Shown piece after piece: positions 30,781 to 40,500 of a DNA stretch of 64,000 nucleotides. Under the pieces are notes generated by a model. That model searched no databases. It was not told the DNA's origin and saw only the letters and a list, made by a program, of their open reading frames with translations. The DNA comes from Pseudomonas_T sp032052615 (lineage in GTDB: Bacteria; Pseudomonadota; Gammaproteobacteria; Pseudomonadales; Pseudomonadaceae), in NCBI GenBank assembly GCA_032052615.1, contig DAMBWF010000013.1, forward strand, positions 22,471 through 86,470, in the 5' to 3' direction. The position numbers and the translations under genes were made by a program. How positions within the stretch are numbered: position 1 is the first letter of the stretch; each line of letters opens with the position of its first letter.

Positions 30781-32409
30781 ATGAACAGTATCAACGTGAC
30801 GCACCGCCTGCTGGCGCTGGTCATTCTCCCGCTGCTGGCCATCCTGGCGCTGCTGGGACTGGCGTTGAACGGGTTTTCCCGCATCGACGCGGGAGTCGGC
30901 CAGCTCTATGACGACCGGGTGGTGCCGCTACAGCAACTGAAACGGATCAGCGACCTCTATGCCGTCAACATCATCGATGCGGTGAACAAGGCGGACCATG
31001 GCCTGCTCGGCAAGCAGGAGGTCCTGAGCCACCTCGGCGACGCGCAACGGGAGATCGAGACGCTCTGGCATGCCTACTTGGCCACGAACCTGACCGGGGA
31101 AGAGCAGCGCCTCACCCAGGAGGCTGGACAACAGTTCCAAACCGCCAACCAGGACATCCAGCGGGCGATCGCCTTCCTGCAGGGTGCTCCCGAGCCACTG
31201 CAAGGCACCCTGGGGGCCTTCAACGGCCCGCTGTACCGGAGCATCGACCCGATCACCACCACCATCGGCTCGCTGATCCAGGTCCAGCTCGACGAGGCCA
31301 AGGCCACCCGCATGAGGGCCGCGACCGTCTACCACACCATCCGTACCGCCATGCTCGGCGTGGCCGGCCTGATCCTCTTGGTGACCCTGGCTGGCGGCTG
31401 GCTGGTGGCGCGTAGCGTCACCCAGCCGCTGGCCGCCCTGCTCGCCGCCCTGCAACAGGCGGAGCGCGATTCCGATCTCACCGAGCGCCTGAAAATCCAT
31501 GGCCGCGACGAGATCAGCCGGGTAGCGCAGGCCTATAACAGCATGCTGCAACGCTTCCGCGAGGCCATTTCCGCCCTGCAACAGGTGACCGAGCAGATCC
31601 GTGGGCAGAGCGAGGCGCTCAGCCACGTCACCCTCAGGGCACGCCAGGACATGGATCGCCAGCAGTCCGAGACGGACCAAGTGGCGACCGCCACCACCGA
31701 GATGGCGGAAACCATCCAAGAGGTCGCGCGCAACGCCTCCAGCGCCGCCCAGGCGGCCCTGAACGCCGAACGCGAGGCCACCTCGGGCAGCCAAGTGGTG
31801 GCGCGCACCCTGAGCGCGGTCACCCAGTTGTCCGGCGAATTGCAGGAAACCGCCTTGCAGGTCACCGACGTCGCCACTGCCAGCGACACCATCGGGGGCG
31901 TGCTGGACGTGATTCGCGGAATCGCCGAACAGACCAACCTACTGGCGTTGAACGCCGCCATCGAGGCGGCCCGGGCCGGCGAGCAGGGTCGCGGCTTCGC
32001 CGTGGTGGCCGACGAGGTCCGCTCCCTGGCCCAGCGCACCCAGCAGTCCACCGCCGAGATTCAGCAGATGATCGAGCGCTTGCAGCGCGGCGCGCGCGAC
32101 GCCGCGGGGGCGATGGACCAGGGCCAGCAGCGGGCGCGCCAGTCCCTGGACGACGCCGGCGAAGCGAACGGCGCCTTGCGCGGCATCAGCGAGGCGGTGG
32201 GCACCATCATGAACATGAACACCCAGATCGCCAGTGCCACCGAGGAACAGACCTCGGTGGCCCAGGAAATCAATCGCAACTTGGTGAATATCCGCGACGT
32301 GGCCCAGTCGACCCAGGAGGCGGTGAACCACATCGACCAGAGCAGCCAGGCCCTGGCCCAGATCGTCAACCGCCTGCGGGACTTGACCAACCGTTTTCGC
32401 GTGTCCTGA
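30781..32409 (+). CDS. Methyl-accepting chemotaxis protein with 4HB sensor
   Basis: A 542-residue chemoreceptor. Membrane helix 1 is about residues 10-32, a ~150-residue periplasmic four-helix bundle follows (LYDDRVVPLQQLKRISDLYA is the typical ligand-binding start), then helix 2 near 185-205 and a HAMP domain. The signalling hairpin contains IAEQTNLLALNAAIEAARAG. The C terminus ends LTNRFRVS, with no CheR pentapeptide. GAGG precedes the ATG. It is a single-gene unit, likely feeding the main flagellar chemotaxis system rather than the che operon 3 kb away. The ligand is unknown. Confidence 0.91.
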   Translation: MNSINVTHRLLALVILPLLAILALLGLALNGFSRIDAGVGQLYDDRVVPLQQLKRISDLYAVNIIDAVNKADHGLLGKQEVLSHLGDAQREIETLWHAYLATNLTGEEQRLTQEAGQQFQTANQDIQRAIAFLQGAPEPLQGTLGAFNGPLYRSIDPITTTIGSLIQVQLDEAKATRMRAATVYHTIRTAMLGVAGLILLVTLAGGWLVARSVTQPLAALLAALQQAERDSDLTERLKIHGRDEISRVAQAYNSMLQRFREAISALQQVTEQIRGQSEALSHVTLRARQDMDRQQSETDQVATATTEMAETIQEVARNASSAAQAALNAEREATSGSQVVARTLSAVTQLSGELQETALQVTDVATASDTIGGVLDVIRGIAEQTNLLALNAAIEAARAGEQGRGFAVVADEVRSLAQRTQQSTAEIQQMIERLQRGARDAAGAMDQGQQRARQSLDDAGEANGALRGISEAVGTIMNMNTQIASATEEQTSVAQEINRNLVNIRDVAQSTQEAVNHIDQSSQALAQIVNRLRDLTNRFRVS

Positions 32410-32494
32410 TCGGGCGCCCGCCACGGGCGCGAGAGTTGGCCGGGACGCGCCCAGGCACCTTCACCCAACGGCATGCGGTGCCGGAAGCGAAGCG

Positions 32495-32527
32495 CCCCTC
32501 GCCATTCCGTAACGGCACGGCGAGGGG
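32495..32527. terminator. Probable bidirectional terminator between chemoreceptor and glgP
   Basis: A perfect 9-bp inverted repeat, CCCCTCGCC (32495-32503) and GGCGAGGGG (32519-32527), with a 15-nt loop lies in the 125-bp gap between convergent genes. No T-tract follows on either strand, so termination strength is uncertain. Confidence 0.5.
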
Positions 32528-32534
32528 GAGCGGG

Positions 32535-34988
32535 TCACTCCAGAACGCGCCAGATGTCCGTGGCGTATTCGCGGATGGTCCGGTCGGACGAGAACCAGCC
32601 GGTGCGCGCCGTGTTCAGTACCGCCGCGCGCCACCAGCGCTGGGGCTGGCGCCACATGTCCTCGACCTGCCGCTGGGCCTCCCAGTACGCGTCGAAATCG
32701 GCGCAGACCAGGAAGCGGTCGCTCCAGGTCAGCTCGTCCACCAGGCCCACGTAGCGCCCCGGGTCGTCCGGCGAGAACACCCCGCTGCGCAGCGCCAGCA
32801 GCACCTCGGCCAGGCGCGGCGAGGCGGCGATGGCGGACTCGGAGGCGTAGTCGTTGGCGCGCTTGCGGACGTTCACCTGCTGCGCGGTGAGGCCAAAGAT
32901 GAACATGTTCTCCAGGCCGATGCGTTCGCTCATTTCCACGTTGGCGCCGTCCAGAGTGCCGATGGTCAGGGCGCCATTGAGGGCGAACTTCATGTTGCTG
33001 GTGCCGGACGCTTCCATCCCGGCGGTGGAGATCTGTTCGGACAAGTCGGCCGCCGGGATGATGCTCTCCGCCAGGCTGACGTTGTAGTTGGGCAGGAACA
33101 CCACCTTGAGCAGCCCGCGCACCGTCGGGTCGTTGTTCACCATGCGGGCGACATCGTTGGCCAGCTTGATGATCAGCTTGGCCTGGTGATAGCTGGCCGC
33201 CGCCTTGCCGGCGAAGATCTTCACCCGGGGCACCCAGACCGTGGTGGGCTCGGCGCGGATCGATTGGTAGAGCGCCACGGTGTGGAGCAGGTTGAGCAGT
33301 TGCCGCTTGTATTCGTGGATGCGCTTGACCTGCACGTCAAACAACGCGTCCGGATCAAGGACGATGCCCAGGCGTTCCTGCACCAGGGCGGCCAGGGCCA
33401 TCTTGTTCTCCCGGCGCTGCTCGATGAAGCGCTTGCGGAAAGCCGTCTTCTCGGCGTGAGGCTCCAGGGCGAGCAGGGTTTCCTCGGGGGTGTCCAGCAC
33501 CCCATCGCCCAGGGTTTCCCGGAGCAGGCGGGTCAGCCCGGGGTTGGCCTGGTGCAGCCAGCGGCGGAAGGTAACGCCGTTGGTCTTGTTGTTGATCCGC
33601 TGCGGGTAGAGACGATGCAGGTCGGTGAACACCGTCTCGCGCATCAGTTGGGTGTGCAGCGCCGACACGCCGTTGATGCTGTGGGAACCGAGGAATGCTA
33701 GGTTGCCCATGCGCACCCGGCGGCCGTTGCCTTCCTCGATCAGCGATACCGAGCGCAGCAGATCGAAGTCGTGCAGGCCCTGGGCCCGCAGCGCGTCGAT
33801 GTGGTAGGCGTTGATCAGGTAGATGATCTGCATGTGGCGCGGCAGCAGGCGCTCCATCAGGGATACCGGCCAGCTTTCCAGCGCCTCGGGCAACAGGGTG
33901 TGGTTGGTATAGGACAGGGTGTTGACCGTCAGCTCCCAGGCCTTGTCCCACTCCAGGTTATGGGTATCCACCAGCAGTCGCATCAGCTCGGCCACGGCGA
34001 TGGACGGGTGGGTGTCGTTGAGCTGGATCGCCGCTTGCTGGGGCAGGTTGAGCAGCGTGCTGTGCTGGGAGAGGTGGCGGCGCAGCAGGTCCTGCAGCGA
34101 GGCGGAGACAAAGAAGAACTCCTGGCGCAGGCGCAGCTCCTGGCCGGCCTCGGTGCTGTCCGCCGGGTAGAGCACCCGGGAGATGCTTTCCGCCCGGGCG
34201 ACATCGGCCACCGCGCCGAGGTGGTCGCCGGCATTGAAGCGTTCCAGATGCAGCTCCTCCATCGCCCGCGCGCGCCACAGGCGCAGGGCGTTGACGCTGG
34301 CGCCGCGCCAGCCCACCACGGGCGTGTCGTAGGCCACGGCGCGAACGGTTTCCGCCGGCTGCCAGACCTGCCGCTGCACGCCCTGCTCGTCGGTGATGCT
34401 GGTCACGCTGCCGCCGAAGCTCACCGGGTATACCACTTCCGGCCGTTCGAACTCCCAGGGGTTGCCGAAGTCCAGCCAGTTTTCGGTCTGCTCCTGCTGC
34501 CAGCCGTCGATGATGGCCTGGCGGAACAGCCCGTGCTCGTAGCGGATGCCATAGCCATGGGCGGTGACGCCCAGGGTCGCCATGCTTTCCATGAAGCAGG
34601 CGGCCAGCCGGCCCAGGCCACCGTTGCCGAGGGCGGCATCCGGCTCCAGGGTGCGGATTCGATCCAGATCCACGTCGACCTCGGCCAGGGCCGCGCGGGC
34701 GATCTCCAGCAGGCCGAGGTTGCTCAGGCTGTCGAACAGCAGGCGACCGATGAGGAATTCCAGGGAGAGGTAGTAGACGCGCTTTTGCTTCTTGCGCAGC
34801 GTTCGCCGGTAATCGTCGAGCCAGAAATCCACCATGTAGTCCCGCGTGGCGAGGGCGACCGCCTCGAACCAGTCGTGTTCGGTGGCGTGCTCGGCGTCTT
34901 TGCCGACCGAGTAAGCGAGCTTCGCGAGCACGGCGACCCGGAAGGCCGCTATCTGGTCGGGAACGGGCGTGAGCGTTTCATCGGACAT
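32535..34988 (-). CDS. glgP: Glycogen/maltodextrin phosphorylase
   Basis: An 817-residue PLP enzyme that releases glucose-1-phosphate from alpha-1,4-glucans. The PLP Schiff-base Lys667 is in EASGTSNMKFALNGALTIGT, and family motifs YYLSLEFLIGR and GNGGLGRLAACF are near the N terminus. Length matches bacterial GlgP (about 810-830). The ATG at 34988 (MSDETLTP) with GAGG upstream is preferred over an in-frame start at 35069 that adds an Arg/Pro-rich tail. The other glycogen genes are not in the window. It lies 170 bp downstream of pbpC on the same strand, without obvious functional link. Confidence 0.94.
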   Translation of the reverse strand: MSDETLTPVPDQIAAFRVAVLAKLAYSVGKDAEHATEHDWFEAVALATRDYMVDFWLDDYRRTLRKKQKRVYYLSLEFLIGRLLFDSLSNLGLLEIARAALAEVDVDLDRIRTLEPDAALGNGGLGRLAACFMESMATLGVTAHGYGIRYEHGLFRQAIIDGWQQEQTENWLDFGNPWEFERPEVVYPVSFGGSVTSITDEQGVQRQVWQPAETVRAVAYDTPVVGWRGASVNALRLWRARAMEELHLERFNAGDHLGAVADVARAESISRVLYPADSTEAGQELRLRQEFFFVSASLQDLLRRHLSQHSTLLNLPQQAAIQLNDTHPSIAVAELMRLLVDTHNLEWDKAWELTVNTLSYTNHTLLPEALESWPVSLMERLLPRHMQIIYLINAYHIDALRAQGLHDFDLLRSVSLIEEGNGRRVRMGNLAFLGSHSINGVSALHTQLMRETVFTDLHRLYPQRINNKTNGVTFRRWLHQANPGLTRLLRETLGDGVLDTPEETLLALEPHAEKTAFRKRFIEQRRENKMALAALVQERLGIVLDPDALFDVQVKRIHEYKRQLLNLLHTVALYQSIRAEPTTVWVPRVKIFAGKAAASYHQAKLIIKLANDVARMVNNDPTVRGLLKVVFLPNYNVSLAESIIPAADLSEQISTAGMEASGTSNMKFALNGALTIGTLDGANVEMSERIGLENMFIFGLTAQQVNVRKRANDYASESAIAASPRLAEVLLALRSGVFSPDDPGRYVGLVDELTWSDRFLVCADFDAYWEAQRQVEDMWRQPQRWWRAAVLNTARTGWFSSDRTIREYATDIWRVLE

Positions 34989-35161
34989 CGCATTGACCTC
35001 GTGGGTGAAAGAAAGCGGCGGTTCCGGCCTGGCTTCGACCGGACGTCGGAGGCGGGGTCGGCCGCCCATGATGCTACCGGAACCGTCCCGTCGGAGGCCC
35101 TCCAGCCCGGGCTCCGCTCGGGGACCCTACCAGTAAAGTTCAAAACCGCCGCCAGCGCCCA

Positions 35162-37510
35162 TCAGCGGTCCAGTTGAAAGTCCACGCGAGCCGTCTGGCC
35201 CGCTTCGTCCAGCACGCTGATCTGGTGCCGGCCGGGGGTTTTCAGGTCCACGCTGAAGCTGTCGTCGGCGGCGCTTTCGCCGAGCGGCGCGCCATCCAGG
35301 AACCACCAGCGCCGTCCGCTTCCGCCCAGGGCGCCGAGCTTGAGGCGCAACGCCTCCGCGCTGCCCGCGGGCTGGCTGAGGCGGTCGCTGGGGCGCACGC
35401 CGACGATGCTCAGGGGCGCCGCTGGCGCCGGCTGGGTCGGCGGGCAGGCCGGGTCGACGGCGGGCAAACGCGCGCTGCGCCGCTCGCGGCGCGGCAGCCA
35501 GGGTTCCAGGGGCGCGGGCCAGAACACCTGTTCGTGAGGCTGCGCGCCGGGACACGAGGGGTCGACCCGGTGCCCGGCTGCGTTCAGCCAGACAGTCTGG
35601 CGCAGACCGAGCCCGAGGGGCTGGTCGGCGGCCTGCAGGGTTGGCGGAGCGGTGCCGTCGAGGGTCCAAGCGAAGCGCTGGCGCCGGCAATTGGGGTCGT
35701 CCCGCGCCATGGGCTGGCCCAAGGGCCAGCAGATGGCGGCGACGCCCACCGAGGCCGGCGGTGGGTCGTCCGGCAGCTTCACGCCACGCTGGGCGTCGCG
35801 GTTCACCAACAGGTCGTGGACTTGCAGGAGCAGCGGCGCCGCCGAGGCAAGGCCGAATTGGCCGGGCACCGGCGTGCCGTCGGGCCGGCCGATCCAGACG
35901 CCGATCAGGTGCCGAGGCCCGACACCGATGGCCCAGGCGTCGCGGAAGCCGTAGCTGGTGCCGGTCTTCCAGGCCAGCACCGGACGCTGCGCCAGCCGTG
36001 CCCGGGGATCGCGGTCGGGCCGCGCCTGGCCGGCGAGGATGCGCCGCACGATCCAGGCCGCCCCTGGCGACAGCAGGCGCCGCTCCAACAACGGGTCCTG
36101 GGGACGCAGGCGCAGGCGCGCGGCGCGCCCTTGCCGGGCGAAGGCGCTGTAGCCGGACACCAGGTTCTCCAGGCGGGTACCGGCACCGCCGAGGATCAGC
36201 GCCAGGTTCGGCTCGGCCAGGGGCGGTAGGATCAACGGCACGCCGGCGTTGCGCAGCTCGCCGGCGAAGCGCTTCGGCCCATAGGCTTCCAGGAGTTGCA
36301 CGGCCGGCAGGTTGAGGGAGGTGGCCAAGGCTTCGCTGGCCGAGACCGGCCCGCTGAACCCCGAGGAAAAGTTGCCCGGCCGGTAGTCGCCGTAACGGCG
36401 CGGCACGTCCTGCAGCAGGGACTCGGAGTGGATCAGTCCGGCGTCCAGGGCCATGCCGTAGAGGAAGGGCTTGAGGGTGGAGCCGGGGGAGCGCAGCGAC
36501 TGGACCATGTCCACATGGCCGAAGCGACGCTCGTCGTCCAGGTCCACCGAGCCGAGGTAGGCGCGCACCGCCATGGTGTCGTGCTCCACCACCAGGATCG
36601 CCGCCGAGGTTCGCTCCGGCAGGCGCCCGCGCCAGCCCAGCAGCAGGTCCTCCAGGCGCCGCTGCAAGGAGGCGTCCAGGGTGGTGCGCAACAGCGGCGG
36701 GCTGCCGGGTACGTTCAGTCGGCGCGCCAGCAGCGGCGCCAGGCGTGGCTCGCGGCGGGGCGCCAGCAGCACCGGTTCCTCCAGCGCCTCGTCCACCGTC
36801 GCCCGGGGCCAGACGTCGAAATCCGCCAGCCGTCGCAGCACCTTGTCACGGGCGGCCTGGGCGCGCTCCGGGTAGCGGTCCGGACGCAGCCGGCTGGGAG
36901 CCTGGGGCAGCACCGCCAGCAACGCCGCCTCGGCGCGGGTCAGGTGCGCCGGGGATTTGCCCAGGTAGGCCCAACTGGCGGCGGCGACGCCCTGCAGGGT
37001 GCCGCCGAACGGGGCCCGGTCCAAGTAGATCGCAAGGATCTGTTCCTTCGACAGGTGCCATTCCAGTTGCAGGGTGCGCCAGAGCTGGCGCAGCTTGCCC
37101 GGGAGGCTGCGGGAGTGGGGATCGAGCAGGCGCGCCACCTGCATCGACAGGGTGCTGCCGCCGGACAGTACCCGGCCGCCGGTGAGGTTCTGCCAGGCGG
37201 CCCGCCCCAGGGCCAGGACGTTGACCCCGGGGTGGCGGTAGAACCAGCGGTCCTCGTAGGTCAGCAGGGCCTCGAGGTAATAGGGCGAGACCTCGTTCAC
37301 CGCCACCGGGTAGCGCCAGACACCTTGGGCGTCGGCGAAGCGCCACAGCGGCGTGCCGTCCTCCGCCAGCACGACCCGCGCTTGGTCGTCGGCGGGCATC
37401 GGCAGGGGGAACAACCGGTCGGCCGCGACCAGCAGCAGGATCGCCAGCAGCGGCAGCGCGAGCCAGGGCCGGCGCAACGTGCGTCCGACCCTTTTCAACC
37501 CTACCGCCAC
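35162..37510 (-). CDS. pbpC: Penicillin-binding protein 1C (bifunctional transglycosylase/transpeptidase)
   Basis: A 782-residue class A PBP anchored by one N-terminal helix (about 14-32). The GT51 transglycosylase has catalytic Glu86 in TYEDRWFYRHPGV and GGSTLSMQVARLL. The transpeptidase has the active-site SxxK at Ser344-Lys347 (SPGSTLKPF), SLN at 398-400 and KTGTS at 515-519. A C-terminal biPBP_C domain (about 690-782) completes the PbpC architecture. It follows the alpha-2-macroglobulin gene on the same strand after a 19-bp gap, the arrangement known for yfhM-pbpC in E. coli. The macroglobulin is thought to trap proteases that breach the envelope while PBP1C repairs the wall. Confidence 0.94.
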   Translation of the reverse strand: MAVGLKRVGRTLRRPWLALPLLAILLLVAADRLFPLPMPADDQARVVLAEDGTPLWRFADAQGVWRYPVAVNEVSPYYLEALLTYEDRWFYRHPGVNVLALGRAAWQNLTGGRVLSGGSTLSMQVARLLDPHSRSLPGKLRQLWRTLQLEWHLSKEQILAIYLDRAPFGGTLQGVAAASWAYLGKSPAHLTRAEAALLAVLPQAPSRLRPDRYPERAQAARDKVLRRLADFDVWPRATVDEALEEPVLLAPRREPRLAPLLARRLNVPGSPPLLRTTLDASLQRRLEDLLLGWRGRLPERTSAAILVVEHDTMAVRAYLGSVDLDDERRFGHVDMVQSLRSPGSTLKPFLYGMALDAGLIHSESLLQDVPRRYGDYRPGNFSSGFSGPVSASEALATSLNLPAVQLLEAYGPKRFAGELRNAGVPLILPPLAEPNLALILGGAGTRLENLVSGYSAFARQGRAARLRLRPQDPLLERRLLSPGAAWIVRRILAGQARPDRDPRARLAQRPVLAWKTGTSYGFRDAWAIGVGPRHLIGVWIGRPDGTPVPGQFGLASAAPLLLQVHDLLVNRDAQRGVKLPDDPPPASVGVAAICWPLGQPMARDDPNCRRQRFAWTLDGTAPPTLQAADQPLGLGLRQTVWLNAAGHRVDPSCPGAQPHEQVFWPAPLEPWLPRRERRSARLPAVDPACPPTQPAPAAPLSIVGVRPSDRLSQPAGSAEALRLKLGALGGSGRRWWFLDGAPLGESAADDSFSVDLKTPGRHQISVLDEAGQTARVDFQLDR

Positions 37511-37529
37511 GGCCCGTTCGCGGGCCGGC

Positions 37530-40500
37530 TCAATGGCCGTTCACCACCAGCCGGTCCGGCGCGGCGCCCACGGCATGCCAGGCGGGCCGGTACATGGAGT
37601 CCACCTGGGGTGGCGGTACCCGGTAGGTGCCCGGCGTCACGGCGCGGGCCAGGTACAGCAGGTGGCGGGTGTCGTAGCTGCTCACGTCCACCGCGGCGAC
37701 GTAGCGATCGTCGCGGAATTCCTGGTGTTTGAGCGGGCTCTCCTGCATCGCCTCGAGCCACTGTTTCACCTCGCCGCCGGCGTCCTGCAGGCTCGCCGAG
37801 CTTTGCGCCAGGTTCTGGTTCTCCAGCTCCAGCCCAGCGGGCAGCAGGTCCACCACCAGGGCATCGGGTACCCGCTCCTTGGCCTTGACCGCCAGATGCA
37901 CCAACACCAATTGGCCGCTTTCCAGCCGGTCGAGGTTCAGCGGACGACCGTCGGTGCCCAGGTACTGCCGCTCGATCTGGAGGTTGCTGCCACCGGGCGT
38001 CGGTGCCTGACGCGGATAGCCCGACAGGGTCAGGCGCTGATAGAGCGGCGCCTCGGAGCCGTTGCGCAAGGTCAGCGGCTCGGCCAGCAGCGGCCCGTCG
38101 AGTTTCAGCCCGGGCCGGGCGTCGCTCAGCTCGCGCTGCTGGTCGGCCGCCGCTAGGGTCGCCGTCCAGTGCTGCTCCGGCTTGCCCAGCAAGCCGCGGC
38201 CGGCGAGGAACAAGGCATTGCGCTCCTGGGTGGAGAGCCATTCGCGCACGCCAAGGGTTTCCGACAGGTCGAACAGACGCTGCTCGCGCGCGTCCGCCGC
38301 CAGGTCGTTTTCCTCCAGCAGCGAGAGAATCAGGGCCTGGTCGCGCACCGGGCTACCATAGTCGCTGTACCACTCCTCGTCGGTGCGTTTCACCGCCAGG
38401 CCGGCCTGCAACGCCTGCTCGGCGCGGGGGCCATCGCCCATTTGCTTCAGCGCCACCGCCAAGTGCACCAGGGGCAGGCCGGAACGGGCGTCGGCGCGGC
38501 GCTCGAACAGCGCGCGCAGGTTACCCAGGGGCGCCTGCTGGCTGCGGGCCAGGACATAGCCGGCATAGGCCTGCACGGCGAAACGGCTGTGCTCGGTGCT
38601 GTAGCTGTAGTTGATGTCGATCAGCGATGGGTCCTGCAAGTAGCGCAGCAGGCGCTCGCTGGCTTTCTTCAGCGGCTCCGGCGGCACGGCGAAACCCTGC
38701 TCCCGGGCGCGCAGGAGGAAGTCGGTGACGTAGGCGGTCAGCCAGTATTCCTCCTCGCTGTCGGCGCTCCACAGGCCGAAGCTGCCGTTGTAGCGCTGCA
38801 TGCTCAGCAGCCGCTCGATGCCCAGCTCGATGGCCTTGCGCCGCTGCTCGTCCGGCTCGCCCTTCAGGCCGAGTCGCTCCAGGGTGGCGCCATCGGCGTA
38901 CAGGGACGGGTAGAGCCCGCTGGTGGTCTGCTCCAGGCAGCCGTAGGGGTAGGCCTTGAGAGCGCTGACCTGCTGGGCGAGGTTCAGCGGCGGCCGGCTG
39001 GAGACGGCCAGCAGGCCCTCCAGGCTCGCCGGCTCATACTGCGCCAGGGTGCCGGCCGGCAAGCTCCAGGGCTCACCCTTGAGCACCGCGCGGAACTGTT
39101 GGGTCTGCGCCGGGTAGGCCGGGCGGGTGCCCAGGGTCCAGCTCCGGGCGAACGGCGGCAGGTTCTCGCCGGGCACCGACAGGCCCTGCACATCCAGCAT
39201 CACCCGGGCTTGCTCGAAGCCGCCGGCGGTGGCGCGGACCGGAATCCGCAGGGTGGTGCGCTGGCCCTCGGCCAGTTTCAGCGACTGACTGTCCGCCTGC
39301 TCCAGGGCCAACGGGCCTTCCACCGCGAGGCGCACGGCCAGGTTCTGTTCGGATCCGGACAGGTTGGTGAGGTCCAGGGCCAGTTGGGAGCGATCGCCGC
39401 CCGCCAGGAAGCGCGGCGCCGATAGCTCGGCCACCAGGGGCGCGGCCACCACGGTCTTGGCCTCGGCCACCCCGTAGCGCTCGTCGGTCCAGGCCTGGGC
39501 CATCACCCGCAGCTCGCCATTGAAGTCAGGGATGTCCACGCTGACCTCGCCTTCGCCCTGCTCGTCCAGGGCCACCGGCTGGGCCTGGCGGGCGACGATG
39601 GTGACGTTGGTCTGGGGCCGCTTGCCGCCACTCGCCAGGGCGGCGTCGCCGCCGAAAGCCAAGCTGGCGAGGCGCCCCCCGCCCTCGATCAACTGGCCGT
39701 AGACGTCGTACTGGTCGGCACCGTAGGCCTTGCGCCCGAACAGCGTGGCGAAGGGGTCGGGAGTCTTGTAGTCGGTAATGTTGAGGATGCCCACGTCCAC
39801 CGCGGACAGCAGCACATGGGCGCCACGGGCGGGGCTGCCGTCGGCATTGCGGGCGTGCACCTTGACCTTCAGCGGCTGGTTGGGGCGCATCTTCGCCGGG
39901 GCTTCCAGCGCCACCGCCAGCTTGCGCGGCGCCCGCTCCAGCGGCAGGTGCAGCAGGCCCACGGCACGCTTGGGCGTGACGTTGGCCTTGCGCTCGCCCG
40001 GGCGGATCACCAGGGCGCTGACGTAGAGGTCGTGGCGCAGCCACTCCTTGGCCAGGGGGATGTCGTAGGTCTTGCCGGCGGCGGGCACATCGATGGTCTG
40101 CCACCACAGTGGCCCATTGGCGGACTCCACCAACAGGTAGCCGCTGCCGGCGGCGGGTGGGGTCACGGTGACATGGGCGACTTCGCCCTCGGCGTAGGCG
40201 GGCTTGTCCAAGGCCAGCTTGACTTGGTCCGGGCGCACCGCGCCGCCCTCGACGTTATCCTGCCACCGGTAGCCGGCCCAGAAGCGCACGCTACTGACCA
40301 GGCCGCTCTCGGGGTCTTCCACTTCAACGCGGTAGGGTCCCCACTCCACCGGGAAACCGACCTTGACGGTCCCCCCGGCGGCGACGCCGACCTGTTGCTC
40401 GTCGAGGGTCAGGTATTTCTCGTTGTAGTGGTAACTCCAGCCCTCGCCCTCGGCGAAGTTCCAGTAGTAATCGCGACGCTCGCGCACCAGGCGCACCCGC